Shown here: positions 56,108-63,751 of the stretch, piece by piece
Layout: the number at the start of each line of letters is the position of its first letter
Numbering within the stretch: the stretch's first letter is position 1
DNA from: a virus
Virus record (IMG/VR): IMGVR_UViG_3300005613_000015
Span: 37,675-101,674 of that record
DNA: 64,000 nucleotides
Strand: one strand, 5' to 3'
Notes under the pieces: model-generated
Seen by the model: the letters and a program-made list of their open reading frames with translations, nothing else
Databases searched by the model: none
Told to the model about the DNA's origin: nothing
Position numbers and translations under genes: made by a program

Positions 56108-56923
56108 ATGTTTGTAATCGACGAAACCAAAAAGGAAATGCTCACCGCCCTTATTCAGTCTGGTAAGAACTGTCTTCTTACTGGTGCGACTGGATGCGGT
56201 AAAACTACTCTTTGCTTTGAGATTGCTAAAGAGCTTGGCATGAACCCTGTTGTTATCAACATGGGTTCGACGCAAGATGCCCGTACTTCGCTTGTCGGGT
56301 ATCATGTTCTTGAGAACGGCAATACCCGTTTCCAAGTTTCCGATTTCATCAACGCGATTCAGACGCCTAACACGCTCATCATTCTTGACGAGCTTTCTCG
56401 CGCTTCTGATGATGCGTTCAACATCGTGTTCCCGCTTCTCGATTTCCGCAAGGACATTCGTGTTGAGGAGCTTTCCAATGGTAACGGTGAGACGATTCAT
56501 GTTGACCCGACTGTGCGTTTTGTCGCTACGGCAAACATCGGTCTGGATTACTCGTCTGCCCGTTCGCTTGACCGCGCTCTGAAAGACCGCTTTATTCCTT
56601 TCCACCTCGACTACATTCCTGGCAAGGAACTCAAGAAGTATATCACCGCTCTGTATGATGGTGAAACCTCGAAAGCGGTGAAACCCCTTCTTGATGTTTA
56701 CGATTACTCGCACCAACAATACAAGGAGAGCAAGATTTCTTCTATGATTTCTACTCGTATGGTTCTTGAGTGTGTTCCGCTTCTCAAGCAGTTCCCGCTC
56801 AAAGCTATTCTGAACAATGTTCTTCTGTCCATGTACGAAGAGGATTCGTGCAGCATTGTGAATGATGCGAACATCATTCGTGAGTACGCCGATTCGCTTG
56901 GTCTGTTCGAGGTGAAACCGTGA
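56108..56923 (+). CDS. MoxR/CobS-like AAA+ ATPase
   Basis: The 271-residue protein is a single AAA module of the MoxR/CobS type: Walker A G-A-T-G-C-G-K-T (26-33), Walker B L-I-I-L-D-E (90-95) followed by L-S-R-A, sensor-1 A-T-A-N (about 140-143) and the arginine region L-K-D-R-F. MoxR ATPases work with vWA proteins to remodel or insert metal into partners; a vWA gene lies four genes downstream. Known relatives include CobS genes in cyanophages. Overlaps the next gene by 4 bases. Confidence 0.85.
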   Translation: MFVIDETKKEMLTALIQSGKNCLLTGATGCGKTTLCFEIAKELGMNPVVINMGSTQDARTSLVGYHVLENGNTRFQVSDFINAIQTPNTLIILDELSRASDDAFNIVFPLLDFRKDIRVEELSNGNGETIHVDPTVRFVATANIGLDYSSARSLDRALKDRFIPFHLDYIPGKELKKYITALYDGETSKAVKPLLDVYDYSHQQYKESKISSMISTRMVLECVPLLKQFPLKAILNNVLLSMYEEDSCSIVNDANIIREYADSLGLFEVKP

Positions 56924-57108
56924 TGAAAAAGCAAACCTACGCTATCATGGTTCTTTCTGATGGAGAAACCTACACCGCTGCTAAAGATTGTGAGATTCTC
57001 ATTCTGAACGATGAGGGTATGGACCTTCTCGAAGAGGGAGGAAGCCCTTTGGACCTTCTCGAAGAACACCTTGTTCATACTATCAAGTTTGACGCATACG
57101 ATGACTGA
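56920..57108 (+). CDS. Small acidic protein in AAA/vWA cassette
   Basis: The 62-residue acidic protein is translated from an ATGA overlap with the AAA gene and overlaps the HExxH gene by 8 bases. Residues 31-48 contain a short internal repeat (M/L-D-L-L-E-E). No family recognised. Confidence 0.5.
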   Translation: MMKKQTYAIMVLSDGETYTAAKDCEILILNDEGMDLLEEGGSPLDLLEEHLVHTIKFDAYDD

Positions 57109-58423
57109 TAAGATTGAGATTGATGCGGAATACATGAACCGCTGGCTTGGAGAAAATAGTTCTATTCAAACGCTTTCTCCGAAGACTATGTACGATGTCC
57201 AGGCGCTACTTGAGTATTATCGTGATATTATTGTTCCTGGGTCTAAGGTTTCCATTTCCTTTCCTGTAGAAAAGGGTAACACTTCTCCGCGTGCTTCTAT
57301 CGAGCATAACGAAGTTATCATTCCCTTGTACCTGCTACAAGAAGGACGGGTTGACCATACCATCGGTGCGATGATTCACGAACTGCACCACATCAAACTT
57401 AGTCCTAGTGAGCGGTTTATCCAAAACACCGCTTTCAGGTTTCTGCGTGGATTGATGGAGAATATCGAGTGTGGAGGAATGTCTCTTGCAGAGCGTGTCT
57501 TCTCTGATTCTAGCGTCTCTCGCAAGGTTATCTTTTCCGACGAGCAGAATGTAAGTAACGATGTTCTCTTTCTTCGTCAGGCGATTAGCGATTTGCTTTT
57601 CCTGATGAACGCTGTTGAGGATGTTCGTATTGATGCAAACACTCCTCCGAACCTGCGAAAGTATATCGACAAGGTTGATGCTTCTGCTAGGGAAAGGTTG
57701 AAAGAAATGTTCGAAGATGGTAGTTTGGATATGGAAGACCTTTCTTCTATTGGACTGCTGCTTCTTGGACATCACAAAGGTATGTTCGAGTCTGAGTTTG
57801 TCGCAGAACGATTCGGTGATATCGACCGTATCGTAAATGGCGACCCGCTCTCTCTGTCGAAGGAACTCTTCATCGCGTTCCAGAAAGAGATTGCTGCTCA
57901 TGTTCGAGAACTTTACTTCAAGTATTGTGGAGTTCCTAAAAGCACTAACACGCAATCCGGTTTGGATGTTAGCTTTGACCTAGATGCCTACTTCGGTAGT
58001 AAGGTTCAAGGTACTGTCGGTGAGGGTATTGAGAACGAGTTTTCTTCAATGCCTGTTGCGGAATCGCAAGATACGCAAGATGCGATGTCGGAAGACCATG
58101 CGCTGTCTTCTGATTCCGAAGAGCTGAAAGAGCTTGGCAAACAAGCGGCAAAAGCACTTCAAGAAGCTGATGCCGAGAAAGCTGATGTAACTCCCACCAA
58201 ACCGATTTCTGTTGCTGGGGATGTTACGAACAAAAATCCAATGTCCGCTGCGGAGGCTTACCGTATTGAGATTGAAGATAAGAAAAAAGATGTTTTCATG
58301 GACACTGCTACCTCGATGCAGGTAAAATCGTTCCGAGATGTTCAGGTTTTCACCGCTACTGAACACTTCAATGATAACAAAGTGGTGTTCGATGCTGTTC
58401 TCTACGATACCGTAAACCAGTAA
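57101..58423 (+). CDS. HExxH protein of the AAA/vWA cassette
   Basis: The ATG at 57101 gives 440 residues. The motif A-M-I-H-E-L-H-H (His93, Glu94, His97) preceded by a beta-strand region looks like the zinc site of a metallopeptidase-like domain; such domains accompany vWA/MoxR systems (VMAP/DUF2201-like). A helical region with N-A-V-E-D-V-R-I-D (about 170-180) follows, and an acidic, low-complexity tail (about 320-380). Acting with the AAA and vWA proteins is inferred from overlap and order. Confidence 0.6.
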   Translation: MTDKIEIDAEYMNRWLGENSSIQTLSPKTMYDVQALLEYYRDIIVPGSKVSISFPVEKGNTSPRASIEHNEVIIPLYLLQEGRVDHTIGAMIHELHHIKLSPSERFIQNTAFRFLRGLMENIECGGMSLAERVFSDSSVSRKVIFSDEQNVSNDVLFLRQAISDLLFLMNAVEDVRIDANTPPNLRKYIDKVDASARERLKEMFEDGSLDMEDLSSIGLLLLGHHKGMFESEFVAERFGDIDRIVNGDPLSLSKELFIAFQKEIAAHVRELYFKYCGVPKSTNTQSGLDVSFDLDAYFGSKVQGTVGEGIENEFSSMPVAESQDTQDAMSEDHALSSDSEELKELGKQAAKALQEADAEKADVTPTKPISVAGDVTNKNPMSAAEAYRIEIEDKKKDVFMDTATSMQVKSFRDVQVFTATEHFNDNKVVFDAVLYDTVNQ

Positions 58424-58436
58424 CCAACCTATACAG

Positions 58437-59135
58437 ATGAAACTTTACTACATTCAACATCCTCTTACCGAACTCAACAACCTTTCTGACGATGTTTGTG
58501 CAACCTTTACTGACGACCAGATTTCGGAATATTCTTCTCTGTACGATGAGTATTTGACGGTACAACGAAAAGCAGCAAGTGACGGTGTAGATATTGCGAA
58601 CCAGCTTCGTGACCTTATCCGAAAGCTATTCAATGACCCGAATAGTCCGTACAGCACTTCGAAGCAGTCGAAATACTTTGAGCGTATGATTCGAAACGGC
58701 GAAACCATTGTCGATATTCACTCTCGCCGTTATCCGAAACCGTCTGCTGTTCGTACACGCATCGAAGCTGCTCGTGAGCGGTTTCCTGCCACTACGGATT
58801 CGTCTCCGACGCACAGCCAAGAGACTCTACAGGAAATCAACAATGCCGTTGCGTATCTTCTTGAGCAGGGCATGGAACTCAATCGAGACTTTACTGTGTC
58901 TAACGCTCTTGCAGTTGCTAGTGTGTTTGCGGAAACTAAACTAGTTGAGTTCGGTGCTAAAAAGTCCCAGGTCGAAGGGTTCGATATGATGATTGAAGGC
59001 GTCCCTCGCCCGATTTCTCGACTGGAAGTGTTTGGAACTACTTACTATGTTCACGGAGACGATTTCATTTCAGAACGGATTCTTAAGCTCAACATTTCAT
59101 TCAAGCAAGGTAAGACCCCTACCCTTCTCAAGTAA
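58437..59135 (+). CDS. Unknown protein between HExxH and vWA genes
   Basis: The 232-residue protein shares a TAATG junction with the vWA gene. The first 120 residues are helical, the rest mixed alpha/beta. No motif recognised. Its constant place inside the overlapping cassette suggests it is a subunit or substrate adaptor of the AAA/vWA machine. Confidence 0.5.
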   Translation: MKLYYIQHPLTELNNLSDDVCATFTDDQISEYSSLYDEYLTVQRKAASDGVDIANQLRDLIRKLFNDPNSPYSTSKQSKYFERMIRNGETIVDIHSRRYPKPSAVRTRIEAARERFPATTDSSPTHSQETLQEINNAVAYLLEQGMELNRDFTVSNALAVASVFAETKLVEFGAKKSQVEGFDMMIEGVPRPISRLEVFGTTYYVHGDDFISERILKLNISFKQGKTPTLLK

Positions 59136-60046
59136 TGACTCAGCCTAGCTACACTTTCTCTAGCCAACACCTATTTCACGAAACCGCTGTTGGTCTAACT
59201 ACGCACTACCGCGACTTCATGTATGAGAAGTTTCGTCGGCACATCACGCTTCTTCTCGAACAGAAGAAGAGCCGCAAAGTTCCTTCGCGTAAAGGACTGC
59301 TGAATCCTCGCCATCTTCACCGATACCAGTATTCTGATAACATCTTTGAGAAGACTATTCGTACCACGACTACCGACACTACGATTGTATTTCTCATTGA
59401 CGGTTCTGGTAGTATGGATGCCAAGGTAAGCACTCCGCTCGGAACCGAAATCTCTGCGATGCGAATGTGTGGTGCAGTAGCCTCTGCTTTTGCAAAAGCT
59501 AATGCTACGGTTCTAAAAAATAGTCTACCCCTTGAAGTGTTTGTAAAGTCCGCTCCTCCTGTTGAGAGTTTGGATGCTACAGGAACGAATAACGGTGGTA
59601 TGGTTACTCTCACTCGCGTATTCTCTTCGAACGCAAAGAAGCAAGACTACAACCGTTTGTGTACGCTCAGACCTTACTCTCCTCTGGTAAGTAGTGAGGG
59701 TCGTCTAGTTGGTAGTTTTACTTCTGAGTATGCTGTTCTTCCCGCTCTAAGCAAGTGGATGAAGAAGAATATTCGAACCAAACAGTGTATTGTCTTCAAC
59801 CTTACTGATGGTGAGACTTACTGCCTGGTTGGCAATCAGTATCAGTTCCGAAATAGAGATACGAAAGCTATGCGTATGAAATACCTTCGTGGGATTCCGA
59901 ATGTTACTCTAATGATTGATTCAAACTACGGTTATGGGGGTTCAAACATGGAGTCTCTTCGTGATACTTACGGAGACAATATGTTGCTTGCTTCTGAGGA
60001 CTTCACGGGCGCACTCTTCCGTGTTTTTGCGGGGTTCTTGAACTGA
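59135..60046 (+). CDS. von Willebrand factor A-domain protein (CobT-like)
   Basis: The 303-residue protein has a basic N-terminal region (about 1-80) and a vWA domain with a complete MIDAS start D-G-S-G-S-M-D (Asp89, Ser91, Ser93) and a later L-T-D-G-E. This is the partner class of MoxR/CobS ATPases. Overlap of one base with both neighbours (TAATG, TGATG) implies coupled translation. Metal-dependent protein binding is expected; the client is unknown. Confidence 0.8.
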   Translation: MTQPSYTFSSQHLFHETAVGLTTHYRDFMYEKFRRHITLLLEQKKSRKVPSRKGLLNPRHLHRYQYSDNIFEKTIRTTTTDTTIVFLIDGSGSMDAKVSTPLGTEISAMRMCGAVASAFAKANATVLKNSLPLEVFVKSAPPVESLDATGTNNGGMVTLTRVFSSNAKKQDYNRLCTLRPYSPLVSSEGRLVGSFTSEYAVLPALSKWMKKNIRTKQCIVFNLTDGETYCLVGNQYQFRNRDTKAMRMKYLRGIPNVTLMIDSNYGYGGSNMESLRDTYGDNMLLASEDFTGALFRVFAGFLN

Positions 60047-60630
60047 TGCTTACTAACGACCAATGGAAAAAGATTCAGTCCAAATACAAACGACTAATGT
60101 ACGCAATCGCTCACCGCATTGGAGGTGATAAGGTCGCACATGACTTTGATGATTCGCAGCAAGACCTTTCGATTATTGCGATGGATGCTGTGGATGCGTA
60201 TGCTCGTAAGACTGGAAAAGAGTTTGACGAGTTCTTTGGCACCGTAGAGTTTGATAAGTATATCAAGACCTGTCTGTGGAACAAGAAGAACAATACAGGT
60301 AACAAAATCAAGAAGAAATACGGTGTTCGAAACTGTGTTTCTCTCTCTGAAAACCCTGAAATGTTCTCCACGCAAACGGGAACTACTTACGGTAGCAACT
60401 CGTTGGAGGTAGAAGCTCATTCGCTATCCGCGTTTGACGATGCTCCGCTCGATACTCTGTCCCGCCGTGTTGTAGATGCGGTAGCTGATGATATGCGAAT
60501 CATCAAGCCTGATGGTTCTCTCAATGTTTCAAAACTAGCGCGTATTCTTGATACGCCTAAAGCAGAAGTTCGCAACGCAATCGACCGCCTCAAGTTTCAA
60601 CTACAGGATTATAACGATGAAAGTCTCTAA
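60046..60630 (+). CDS. Second sigma-like protein
   Basis: The 194-residue protein resembles sigma-70 region 2 in residues about 15-95 (I-G-G-D-K-V-x-H-D-F-D-D-S-Q-Q-D, then F-D-K-Y-I-K-T-C-L-W-N-K-K-N) and has an HTH-like end (about 165-190, V-S-K-L-A-R-I-L...E-V-R-N-A-I). It differs from the gp55-like protein at 29877. It overlaps the vWA gene, so it may be part of the cassette or a middle-phase sigma expressed with it. Confidence 0.6.
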   Translation: MLTNDQWKKIQSKYKRLMYAIAHRIGGDKVAHDFDDSQQDLSIIAMDAVDAYARKTGKEFDEFFGTVEFDKYIKTCLWNKKNNTGNKIKKKYGVRNCVSLSENPEMFSTQTGTTYGSNSLEVEAHSLSAFDDAPLDTLSRRVVDAVADDMRIIKPDGSLNVSKLARILDTPKAEVRNAIDRLKFQLQDYNDESL

Positions 60631-61183
60631 AAATCTTCCCCCCATTTTCGCATACAACATTGTTAAGGCGCTGTCTGTGATTTCCACTTATGTAAAGTCT
60701 TTGTGGCCGGAAAAAGGGGATGCGTGTGGCACGATTCTAGCTGCGTTCAAGGATTCGGGAATGGACCTCCGACCTCCCATGTCGGGTTTTGTTGCGATTT
60801 TCAACAATCCCGAAAAGCGTGTAAAGTATAACAGCACCAACGGTTTGAGCTTTGTTATTTCTACGGGTCTGATTCGCGCTGCTCTCAATGAGTACATTCT
60901 TTGCTGTAGTGTTGAACGTCGTGATTTCGTTGCCGGGTTTGTTGTTCTTGATATGCTGCGCTACTTAGAAGAAACCAACTTGAATGTTATTGAGTTTACT
61001 CTCGGTGCGCCTCTAGTGTCTCGGCGTTTCCATGAGTACGATAAACAGCCTGTACAGTTCCCTCTTTGTGACCGTTACCAAGAACATTCTTGGAATACTG
61101 TGCTAAAAACTACCTATCCAAGCTATGATACTAGTGCAGACGCCCTTAAAACCATTTTTCAAGCAGAATACAACATTCTATGA
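60617..61183 (+). CDS. Unknown protein following the sigma-like gene
   Basis: The ATG at 60617 gives 188 residues and overlaps the sigma-like gene by 14 bases; an upstream start would overlap by 83. Mixed alpha/beta, with Cys-Cys and several Phe/Tyr-rich strands, no recognised motif. The chain of overlaps from 56108 to 61428 suggests one operon. Confidence 0.45.
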   Translation: MKVSKNLPPIFAYNIVKALSVISTYVKSLWPEKGDACGTILAAFKDSGMDLRPPMSGFVAIFNNPEKRVKYNSTNGLSFVISTGLIRAALNEYILCCSVERRDFVAGFVVLDMLRYLEETNLNVIEFTLGAPLVSRRFHEYDKQPVQFPLCDRYQEHSWNTVLKTTYPSYDTSADALKTIFQAEYNIL

Positions 61184-61428
61184 AAGAACAAGACGATTAC
61201 GAAGCAATCAATCACCCTGCACATTACAACATCGGAATCGAAACCACGGAGTATATTCAGTCTTGGGGAATGTCTTTTGTTGAAGGTAACATCATCAAGT
61301 ATGTGTCTCGATACAAATGGAAACGTGGTCTTCAAGACCTGAAAAAAGCCCAATGGTATCTCAACTACCTGATTTCCAAAGTTCAATCTGAGTCTTCCGA
61401 GACTAAAAAAGAGGAAGATTATAGTTGA
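61180..61428 (+). CDS. DUF3310 protein
   Basis: The 82-residue protein matches DUF3310: N-H-P-A-H-Y-N, I-E-x-T-E-Y-I, G-N-I-I-K-Y-V-S-R-Y-K-W-K, G-L-Q-D-L-K-K-A-x-W-Y-L. The family is frequent in phages, often next to nucleotide-metabolism genes, function not established. ATGA overlap with the previous gene. Confidence 0.85.
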   Translation: MKEQDDYEAINHPAHYNIGIETTEYIQSWGMSFVEGNIIKYVSRYKWKRGLQDLKKAQWYLNYLISKVQSESSETKKEEDYS

Positions 61429-61453
61429 CGCACGGCGTCCTTTATGGTATAAT
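61425..61453 (+). promoter_or_regulatory. Strong host-type promoter with leaderless start
   Basis: -35 TTGACG (61425-61430), 17-base spacer, -10 TATAAT (61448-61453). The ATG at 61460 is six bases after the -10 box. Confidence 0.75.
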
Positions 61454-61459
61454 GACGGC

Positions 61460-61993
61460 ATGAATATTTTTGCAATCGAGAATGATGTCCAAGGCAACAT
61501 CGACTGGTATCAGTCTGCTTTGTCGCACGACAACTTCCGCGTCAACAAAATGATTATCGAATCATGCCAAATGCTCTCTACCAATGCACAGTTGATGGGT
61601 GAGACTACGCGATACCGTATGTCGTTTCAGAATCACCCATCAACTATATGGTCCCGAGAGTCTTCTACCAACTTCCGCGACCTTGTAACGCTCGCTAAGT
61701 CTTTGCGCGATGAGTTTTGTCGTCGGTACAACCGCGATAAGCACGGCTGCGATGATGTAATCGAGCAGATGCAAACTCTCATCACTACTCCGTCGTTCGT
61801 CAATCGCTTTTCCCAGCACACACCTACGCAGCTTCCTCTGTGTATGCCTGACGAATATAAGACTGCTAGTGTTGTCGAGTCTTACCGTAACTACTTTGCC
61901 AACAAACCTAACTTGCGTTACTTTGTTGGACAAGTCCCTGAATGGGTTTCGCAGTACCGTACTGTTGATACTCCGATTGCTATTCAAGAATGA
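61460..61993 (+). CDS. Phage protein of the 'pyrimidine-dimer glycosylase-like' family
   Basis: The 177-residue protein has the pattern M-N-I-F...N-K-M-I-I-E-S-C-Q-M-L-S-T, N-H-P-S-T-I-W, and L-P-L-C-M-P-D-E-Y-K-T...V-E-S-Y-R-N-Y-F of a widespread phage family often annotated as pyrimidine dimer DNA glycosylase. I have not confirmed catalytic residues, so DNA repair is a provisional role. Strong host-type promoter just upstream. Overlaps the next gene by 4 bases. Confidence 0.65.
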   Translation: MNIFAIENDVQGNIDWYQSALSHDNFRVNKMIIESCQMLSTNAQLMGETTRYRMSFQNHPSTIWSRESSTNFRDLVTLAKSLRDEFCRRYNRDKHGCDDVIEQMQTLITTPSFVNRFSQHTPTQLPLCMPDEYKTASVVESYRNYFANKPNLRYFVGQVPEWVSQYRTVDTPIAIQE

Positions 61994-62340
61994 TTGAACA
62001 CGCAAAGAAGGCGGCTCGAAATGGCCACGGCAAGTTTCGTCTTGGCGCGGCTATTTACGACAAGAAAGGAAAGCTGATTTCGGTCGGCTGGAATAAACCA
62101 AAGACGCACCCGAAGTATGGTTCTCATCTTTTCAATAAGATTCATGCGGAAGGTGATGCGCTCATCAAAGCACTCAGGAAGACCAAGACTTTGAAAGGCG
62201 CTTACATTGTTGTCTATCGGCATCGTGGGAACATGGCAAAGCCTTGTCCGTGCTGCGAGAATATGCTGCGCGAAGCAGGGATTGAGCGTGTTTACTATAC
62301 CGATGGAAAAGATAATCTACAGCAAATGAGGTTAAACTAA
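61990..62340 (+). CDS. Second cytidine/deoxycytidylate deaminase-like protein
   Basis: The 116-residue protein has H-A-E (52-54) and P-C-P-C-C (85-89) with the usual deaminase strand order, but is shorter than the dCMP deaminase at 54459 and has R-L-G-A-A-I in place of the longer N-terminus. Substrate could be a free base, nucleoside or RNA. ATGA and TAATG overlaps bind it to its neighbours. Confidence 0.75.
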   Translation: MIEHAKKAARNGHGKFRLGAAIYDKKGKLISVGWNKPKTHPKYGSHLFNKIHAEGDALIKALRKTKTLKGAYIVVYRHRGNMAKPCPCCENMLREAGIERVYYTDGKDNLQQMRLN

Positions 62341-62525
62341 TGCCCCAAAGAACCAAGTTCCGTAACCACAAATCATTCTCGTCCCAGAAAGATGCACAAG
62401 ACTTTCTGGAAAAGCTGCAAGCCGCAAACCCCCACATCGTTTACAACATCAAAAAGCGAGAGTTTCCTGGCAAGATAAAGGTCCGCTTTATGGTGCGTAG
62501 CATTGTAAAAAGGGGGTTCAAGTGA
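62340..62525 (+). CDS. Small basic protein
   Basis: The 61-residue, Lys/Arg/Phe-rich protein is translated from a TAATG overlap with the deaminase gene. No family recognised; composition suggests nucleic-acid binding. Confidence 0.45.
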   Translation: MPQRTKFRNHKSFSSQKDAQDFLEKLQAANPHIVYNIKKREFPGKIKVRFMVRSIVKRGFK

Positions 62526-62848
62526 AGCTGAAAGACGCAGTTCGTTTCGCCTATCAGTTCATCGAGAAGGAGATTGATATTCTCGAAACAACGCTTCCCG
62601 ACAATGAATGGGGGGATTCTAAACTCAACCCCCTGTACGATACAAAAGACAGGCTTTTGAAGTTCCTTGCTGCTGAGTATTGGACTCCAGAGGTGGTTCA
62701 ATGTCTCTCCTCTGCTGCTGATTACCTACAAGCAGCTATGGACAATGAAGACATCTCAAAACAAGTGCCTGACTGGTTTCTTCCCGCACAGAACTCTGTG
62801 CAATCTCTCCGCAAACACGCTTTCCAAGCACAACACTACTTTGATTGA
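62522..62848 (+). CDS. Small helical protein, GTG start
   Basis: GTG at 62522 overlaps the previous stop by 4 bases and follows AAAAGGGGG as a ribosome-binding sequence. 108 residues, mostly helical and acidic. Function unknown. Confidence 0.45.
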   Translation: MKLKDAVRFAYQFIEKEIDILETTLPDNEWGDSKLNPLYDTKDRLLKFLAAEYWTPEVVQCLSSAADYLQAAMDNEDISKQVPDWFLPAQNSVQSLRKHAFQAQHYFD

Positions 62849-62849
62849 T

Positions 62850-63089
62850 ATGAATAAATACATCGTTTGTAAAAAAGTTTTCGCCACCGAGCTTATCTGG
62901 GTTGAAGCAGACTCGAAAGAAGAAGCAGTCAACCTCGTTTCAGAAGGTGACGGTGTTCCCGCCCGACTTGAGTTTGAGTGGGATGGAGATATGCCGCCGC
63001 ACTTTTGGACTGCCCATGAAGTAGAAATCACGGGCGAGGATGTTCAAAGTCTTCAAAAATACACCACGGCTCTTGCTTTCGAGGAGTAA
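62850..63089 (+). CDS. Small acidic protein
   Basis: The ATG at 62850 follows the previous stop by one base. 79 residues: a beta strand, then E-A-D-S-K-E-E-A-V and an acidic C-terminal half. This resembles a helix-strand accessory fold shared with the next gene (V-Y-A-R-S-E-W-Q-A-K-E). Function unknown. Confidence 0.45.
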   Translation: MNKYIVCKKVFATELIWVEADSKEEAVNLVSEGDGVPARLEFEWDGDMPPHFWTAHEVEITGEDVQSLQKYTTALAFEE

Positions 63090-63091
63090 CC

Positions 63092-63412
63092 ATGTCTGAT
63101 ATTCGTAAATACCAAGTAATTATTCCAGTCACCACTTACGAGAAGCGTACCGTCTATGCTCGCAGCGAATGGCAAGCGAAAGAACTCGCTTCCGTAGAAG
63201 CTCCTGAGAACGCCTCCTATAGCTGTGACTGGATGGTAAGTGAGGTTGTGGAGCAGAACACTCCCGAGCGTCAGAAAGTCTACTACACGCCACTACAGAA
63301 CATTCCTGGCAAGCTGGCGCACCTTCGACTGGAAGACGCCATTCGATTTGCTAAACTCAACAACACGATTGTTCTTGACGAAGAAGGATATGTGATTGAA
63401 TATGAAGATTGA
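63092..63412 (+). CDS. Small accessory protein
   Basis: The 106-residue protein starts three bases after the previous stop with a GAGGAG ribosome-binding sequence. Its N-terminal half has the same strand-then-helix pattern as the preceding small protein, so the two may be related. Function unknown. Confidence 0.45.
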   Translation: MSDIRKYQVIIPVTTYEKRTVYARSEWQAKELASVEAPENASYSCDWMVSEVVEQNTPERQKVYYTPLQNIPGKLAHLRLEDAIRFAKLNNTIVLDEEGYVIEYED

Positions 63413-63587
63413 ACTAAACAAAGACCAGTACGACCGTCTCGTTTGTTGGATGGCAGACTACGAAGCACCTGAGCTACTTGAGGAGAGCTTTCCCGATATG
63501 CCAGACTACAGAGACTTTCTTCTGGAAGAAGCCTTTGAACTGTTCCACGGAATGTATCAGAACACTTATGAAGTTACTAAAGATTGA
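63402..63587 (+). CDS. Small acidic protein
   Basis: The ATG at 63402 overlaps the previous gene by 11 bases; the upstream TTG at 63396 is less likely. 61 acidic residues. No family recognised. Confidence 0.4.
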   Translation: MKIELNKDQYDRLVCWMADYEAPELLEESFPDMPDYRDFLLEEAFELFHGMYQNTYEVTKD

Positions 63588-63750
63588 CGCGAACGACTGC
63601 CGAATCAGCATGACGCTACCCGAGATTGAGATGCTCAAGAATGGTCTGTTCTATCTTTCTCATATCACGAACAACGCCTTTTCAGATGAAGCCCTGCAAG
63701 AAGCAGCTAACTTTCTGAAAGACGCTGAACGACAGATTAGAAACCTATAG
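63568..63750 (+). CDS. Small helical protein
   Basis: The ATG at 63568 overlaps the previous gene by 20 bases. 60 residues with L-P-E-I-E-M-L-K-N-G and a C-terminal amphipathic helix. Function unknown. Confidence 0.4.
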   Translation: MKLLKIDANDCRISMTLPEIEMLKNGLFYLSHITNNAFSDEALQEAANFLKDAERQIRNL

Positions 63751-63751
63751 C

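Noticed and set aside
57011-57101. Upstream ATG for the HExxH gene
   Set aside because: It would overlap the 62-residue gene almost entirely. The ATG at 57101 gives the 8-base overlap typical of this operon.
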